Origin: Azoarcus sp.
Lineage (GTDB): Bacteria > Pseudomonadota > Gammaproteobacteria > Burkholderiales > Rhodocyclaceae
DNA length: 7,702 nucleotides
Reading direction: 5' to 3'
Assembly: GCA_031258035.1 (NCBI GenBank)
Contig: JAIRNL010000002.1
Coordinates: 1 to 7,702, forward strand
Positions within the stretch are counted from its first letter, which is position 1; each line of letters opens with the position of its first letter. Below, in pieces: positions 5,803-7,702 of the stretch. The notes beneath the pieces are model-generated. The model did not search any database. It was not told the origin of the DNA and worked only from the letters and a program-made list of their open reading frames with translations. Made by a program: the position numbers and the translations under genes.

Positions 5803-6534
5803 ATGCCTGAAACAGGTTATTTCGCCGTCTTCCTGATCGGCCTTTTGGGCGGCGTCCATTGCGTGTCGATGTGCGGCGGCATCGTCGGCGCGCTTTCCAT
5901 GCAGGTGGATCGGCCAGCGTCCATGCCCGTTTCCGGCCCGGTGCGCGGCAGGCAATGGCCCCTGCATCTCGCCTACAGCCTGGGCCGTATCTTTTCCTAT
6001 ACCGCCGCCGGTGGTGCGCTGGGCGCCCTGGGGTCGCTGGGCATGCTCTATGACGAGATGATGCCGGTGCAGATCACTCTCTATGTGCTCGCCAACCTGA
6101 TGCTGGTCGCGCTCGGCCTGTATCTGGCTGGTTTCACCCGCTTTCTCGCGCCGCTCGAGCGGGCCGGGCAGGTGCTGTGGCGGCGCATCCAGCCCGCGAC
6201 GCGCCGCTTCCTGCCGGTGCGCTCGATGGCGCAGGCCTTGCCGCTCGGGATGCTGTGGGGGTTCCTGCCCTGTGGCATGGTCTACATGGCGCTGACCGCC
6301 GCCCTCATGACAGGCTCCGCCCTGCGCGGCGCGGGGCTGATGCTGGCTTTCGGCCTGGGCACTCTGCCCAATCTGCTGCTCGCCGGTCTGCTGCTCGGGC
6401 GTTTCCGCGAGTTTGTCCGTAACGGCAAGGTGCGCATGCTTGCAGGTCTGCTGGTGCTGGGCTTCGGCGTGTTCGGACTCGTGCAGGCGCCGAGTCTGGG
6501 AGGCAGGCTGTGGAGTGGGGTAATGTGCGCCTGA
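5803..6534 (+). CDS. TauE/SafE (DsbD_2-like) six-helix membrane protein
   Basis: A 243-residue integral membrane protein with about six helices, near residues 5-32, 55-82, 88-112, 145-170, 174-200 and 209-230. The first helix carries GGVHCVSMCGG (16-26), with His19, Cys20, Met23 and Cys24. The fourth carries WGFLPCGMVY (152-161), with Cys157. These paired signatures mark the family annotated as sulfite exporter TauE/SafE or the DsbD_2/CcdA-like transmembrane domain, which is found beside ccoGHIS, fnr and copper genes in many Proteobacteria. Despite the name, evidence for sulfite export is lacking in this branch; membrane redox transfer or copper handling for cbb3 oxidase assembly is the more likely role, inferred from context and the Cys/Met/His motif. 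ATG 5803 is preferred over a TTG at 5791, though its ribosome site is weak. The DUF3861 gene follows after 20 bp. Confidence 0.85.
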   Translation: MPETGYFAVFLIGLLGGVHCVSMCGGIVGALSMQVDRPASMPVSGPVRGRQWPLHLAYSLGRIFSYTAAGGALGALGSLGMLYDEMMPVQITLYVLANLMLVALGLYLAGFTRFLAPLERAGQVLWRRIQPATRRFLPVRSMAQALPLGMLWGFLPCGMVYMALTAALMTGSALRGAGLMLAFGLGTLPNLLLAGLLLGRFREFVRNGKVRMLAGLLVLGFGVFGLVQAPSLGGRLWSGVMCA

Positions 6535-6554
6535 TTCTCAACGGAGTTTTGAGC

Positions 6555-6857
6555 ATGAAAAAAGAGCACCTCTACCGGATTACGCTCGAACAACTGGATG
6601 GCGCTTCGCCCGAAACGGTATCCAGCCGGTTGCAGCTGGATTTCAGTAATCATGACGACATTTTCGGCATCATCGACCGCGAAGGCCCGGGGCGTTTCGG
6701 CAGCCTTTCCGCTCATGACGCAGCCCTGTTCATCGTGGGCCTCAAATTGCTTGGCAAGGTTCTCATGGAAAACAGAAAAAACGAACTGTTTTCGGCGTTT
6801 TCGACGCATTTCGTCGATTTCATGAAAAAAGTGAAAGAAGATCCTTCCGAAAAGTAA
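6555..6857 (+). CDS. DUF3861 family small protein, 100 aa
   Basis: A soluble 100-residue protein of the DUF3861 family, whose function is unknown. Recognisable family features are the opening KKEHLYRITLEQL strand (2-14), the NHDDIFGII segment (32-40), and the long helical part with VGLKLLGKVLMENRKN (61-76), followed by FSAFSTHFVDFMKKVK. There is no signal peptide, membrane helix or metal-binding cysteine, so it should be cytoplasmic. The start at 6555 has GGAG eight bases ahead; the frame is open from 6510 but that start lies inside the previous gene. It begins 20 bp after the TauE/SafE-like gene, so the two are very likely co-transcribed. The remains of a copper ATPase gene begin seven bases after its stop. 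Confidence 0.87.
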   Translation: MKKEHLYRITLEQLDGASPETVSSRLQLDFSNHDDIFGIIDREGPGRFGSLSAHDAALFIVGLKLLGKVLMENRKNELFSAFSTHFVDFMKKVKEDPSEK

Positions 6858-6863
6858 TATGCC

Positions 6864-7077
6864 ATGTGATCCGCGCGGGAGCGGCTTGAGCTCGCCATCG
6901 CCGGCATGACCTGCGCCGCGTATTCGGTGCGATGTCTCTTTTGCCATGGGCGTTGGCGCCGAGGCCGCCGATATTGTCCTGATGCGTGACAGCCTGTACG
7001 GTGTAGCCGATGCGATCGGTCTGTCGCTGGCCGCACTGACGAAAATCCGGCAGAGTCTCTTTCTCGTCTTTGCCTAT
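6864..7077 (+). pseudogene. Remnant of a copper-type P1B ATPase gene (copA-like)
   Basis: Two pieces of a CopA-like heavy-metal ATPase survive in different frames. Piece one (6879-6932) reads ERLELAIAGMTCAAYSVR, the start of the N-terminal metal-binding domain; the second cysteine of GMTCxxC is replaced by Tyr, and the likely start ATG (6864) is followed directly by a TGA stop. Piece two, one base out of frame (about 6931-7077), reads DVSFAMGVGAEAADIVLMRD and then GVADAIGLSLAALTKIRQSL, then FLVFAY. This is the end of the phosphorylation domain and the start of the next membrane helix. About two kilobases that should lie between are missing: the remaining MBD, first helices, TGE, CPC and DKTG motifs. 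Homology stops after FAY (7077), so the 3' end is gone too; the second frame runs on to a stop at 7116. GMTCAA favours CopA over FixI/CcoI. It cannot make an active pump. Confidence 0.85.
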
Positions 7078-7278
7078 CTGAGCCTTTTGCAAAACGCTTC
7101 CCCCAGACGCACCTGACGCCCGGGCGCGAGCATTGAGAGGACGATGTTGCTTCAACGCTCCCTGGTCAAGCATCAGGCGTGCGCGATTTATGCCATACAA
7201 GTCATTTTCATTCAATACTTCCCCCCACGCGGTAGGGGCGGGGATTTTGCGCCGCGAAATTTGAATCTGCGCCCTGGC

Positions 7279-7309
7279 GCGCAAAGGCAGACGACCGGGG
7301 CGCAAAGGC
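7279..7309. repeat. Short direct repeat pair
   Basis: GCGCAAAGGC occurs at 7279-7288 and again at 7300-7309, a 21-base period, and the following bases are also similar (AGACGACC and GACGGGGG). Just to the left lies the dyad GCGCC-CT-GGCGC (7269-7280). Two copies only, so this is not a CRISPR array. Confidence 0.6.
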
Positions 7310-7469
7310 GACGGGGGCAAGCCTGCGGGGGATCCTTGCTGGTGTGGATGGCGAGCATGCGGTCGCAGGTGTAGATGGGGTGCGGGGGGATCATCAGGAT
7401 AGCCAGCAGCGGGAAGGCGGGCACCTGGGCGTCCTGCACCCGGATGGCCGCATCCCGCTCGCCGATGCC

Positions 7470-7494
7470 ACGTTCCTGCATCGACCGGGAACGT
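7470..7494. repeat. Inverted repeat with 7-bp arms
   Basis: ACGTTCC (7470-7476) and GGAACGT (7488-7494) are exact reverse complements with 11 bases between them. The repeat covers the minus-strand ATG at 7481. It could be an operator or a chance dyad in GC-rich DNA. Confidence 0.4.
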
Positions 7495-7649
7495 TCTGGC
7501 TTTCTCCTCCGGCGCCGTCAAAGCCAGATAGGTGGATCGGATGAAAACGAGAACAGTGTGGCATTTCGTTTGGCCCGGTGCGAAATAAAATCCAGTCTGT
7601 AGGCAGGCGATCGCAATTGTCATCGCGGAAGAGATGCGCGCGGCAGGGA

Positions 7650-7669
7650 AGCGGGCGCTCGTGCCCGCT
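7650..7669. repeat. Hairpin with 7-bp perfect stem
   Basis: AGCGGGC (7650-7656) pairs with GCCCGCT (7663-7669) around a 6-base loop. No T-run follows on either strand, so terminator activity is not supported. Confidence 0.4.
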
Positions 7670-7702
7670 GTCCGGGCAAGCCAGGAGGGGAGGACAGGCC
7701 CC

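Larger units (their letters stand above)
7117..7702. other. Stretch without a confident gene
   Basis: No family was recognised in any of the six frames of this 586-base stretch. A less GC-rich patch (about 7176-7222, followed by a C/G-rich block at 7221-7242) is followed by a repeat-rich, very GC-rich segment (7265-7330). On the minus strand the frame open from 7481 down to about 7330 starts MQERGIGERDAAIRVQDAQ and has mostly G or C at third positions, with a hydrophobic PAFPLLAILMIPP segment; it could be a decayed or truncated gene, but no ribosome site sits at a good distance and the protein is not recognised. A longer minus-strand frame (7623-6820) runs across the ATPase remnant and into the DUF3861 gene and is rich in Arg, Ala, Gly and Pro, so it is probably spurious. 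Nothing firm is seen from 7624 to the window end. Confidence 0.5.

Noticed and set aside
6282..6947. Minus-strand open frame (221 codons) across the TauE-like and DUF3861 genes
   Set aside because: It is antisense to two genes and into the ATPase remnant, without any domain or ribosome site.
6864..7077. Calling the ATPase remnant ccoI/fixI
   Set aside because: GMTCAA and the LMRDSLYGVADAI/KIRQSLF pattern fit CopA better, and ccoI would be expected next to fixH, not here; still, only a full alignment can settle it.
7279..7309. Possible CRISPR repeat
   Set aside because: Only two 10-base copies with a spacer of 11 bases and no cas genes.

Overview
The window reads as a GC-rich chromosomal segment of a facultatively anaerobic or microaerophilic proteobacterium. 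The best guess is a betaproteobacterium of the Rhodocyclales/Nitrosomonadales type. This is inferred from gene content (FixH and a DUF3149 mini-protein, a four-cysteine FNR next to hemN, and a class I PHA synthase) and from high G+C at third codon positions. The genus cannot be read from the sequence.

Layout, left to right. (1) Positions 1-826: the end of a cbb3-type cytochrome oxidase maturation operon, fixH/ccoH followed by a 55-residue single-helix DUF3149 protein, closed by a 46-bp perfect palindrome that serves as a bidirectional terminator. (2) Positions 866-1309, minus strand: a universal stress protein. (3) Positions 1586-3370, plus strand: a class I poly(3-hydroxyalkanoate) synthase (phaC) with an intact Cys-Asp-His triad, again closed by a two-way hairpin. 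(4) Positions 3453-4193, minus strand: an FNR/ANR-type oxygen-sensing regulator with all four [4Fe-4S] cysteines. (5) Positions 4206-4307: a divergent control region with one clear FNR box. (6) Positions 4308-5699: hemN, the oxygen-independent coproporphyrinogen III dehydrogenase. (7) Positions 5803-6857: a probable two-gene operon of a six-helix TauE/SafE (DsbD_2-like) membrane protein and a DUF3861 protein. (8) Positions 6864-7077: remains of a copper-type P1B ATPase gene, with an early stop, a large internal deletion, a frameshift and a missing 3' end. (9) Positions 7117-7702: no gene that can be called with confidence, only small repeats and one GC3-biased stretch on the minus strand.

Taken together this is a low-oxygen physiology locus. 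FNR senses oxygen loss and probably activates hemN, so that heme can be made without O2. FixH, and perhaps the DUF3149 and DsbD_2-like proteins, serve assembly of the high-affinity cbb3 oxidase, which needs heme and copper. PhaC stores carbon and reducing power when respiration is limited, and the stress protein fits the same condition. No wholly new multi-gene system is visible. The points most worth attention are the collapsed copper ATPase next to oxidase-maturation genes, the single FNR box placed to act on both hemN and fnr, and the two uncharacterised small proteins (DUF3149 and DUF3861) in this setting.
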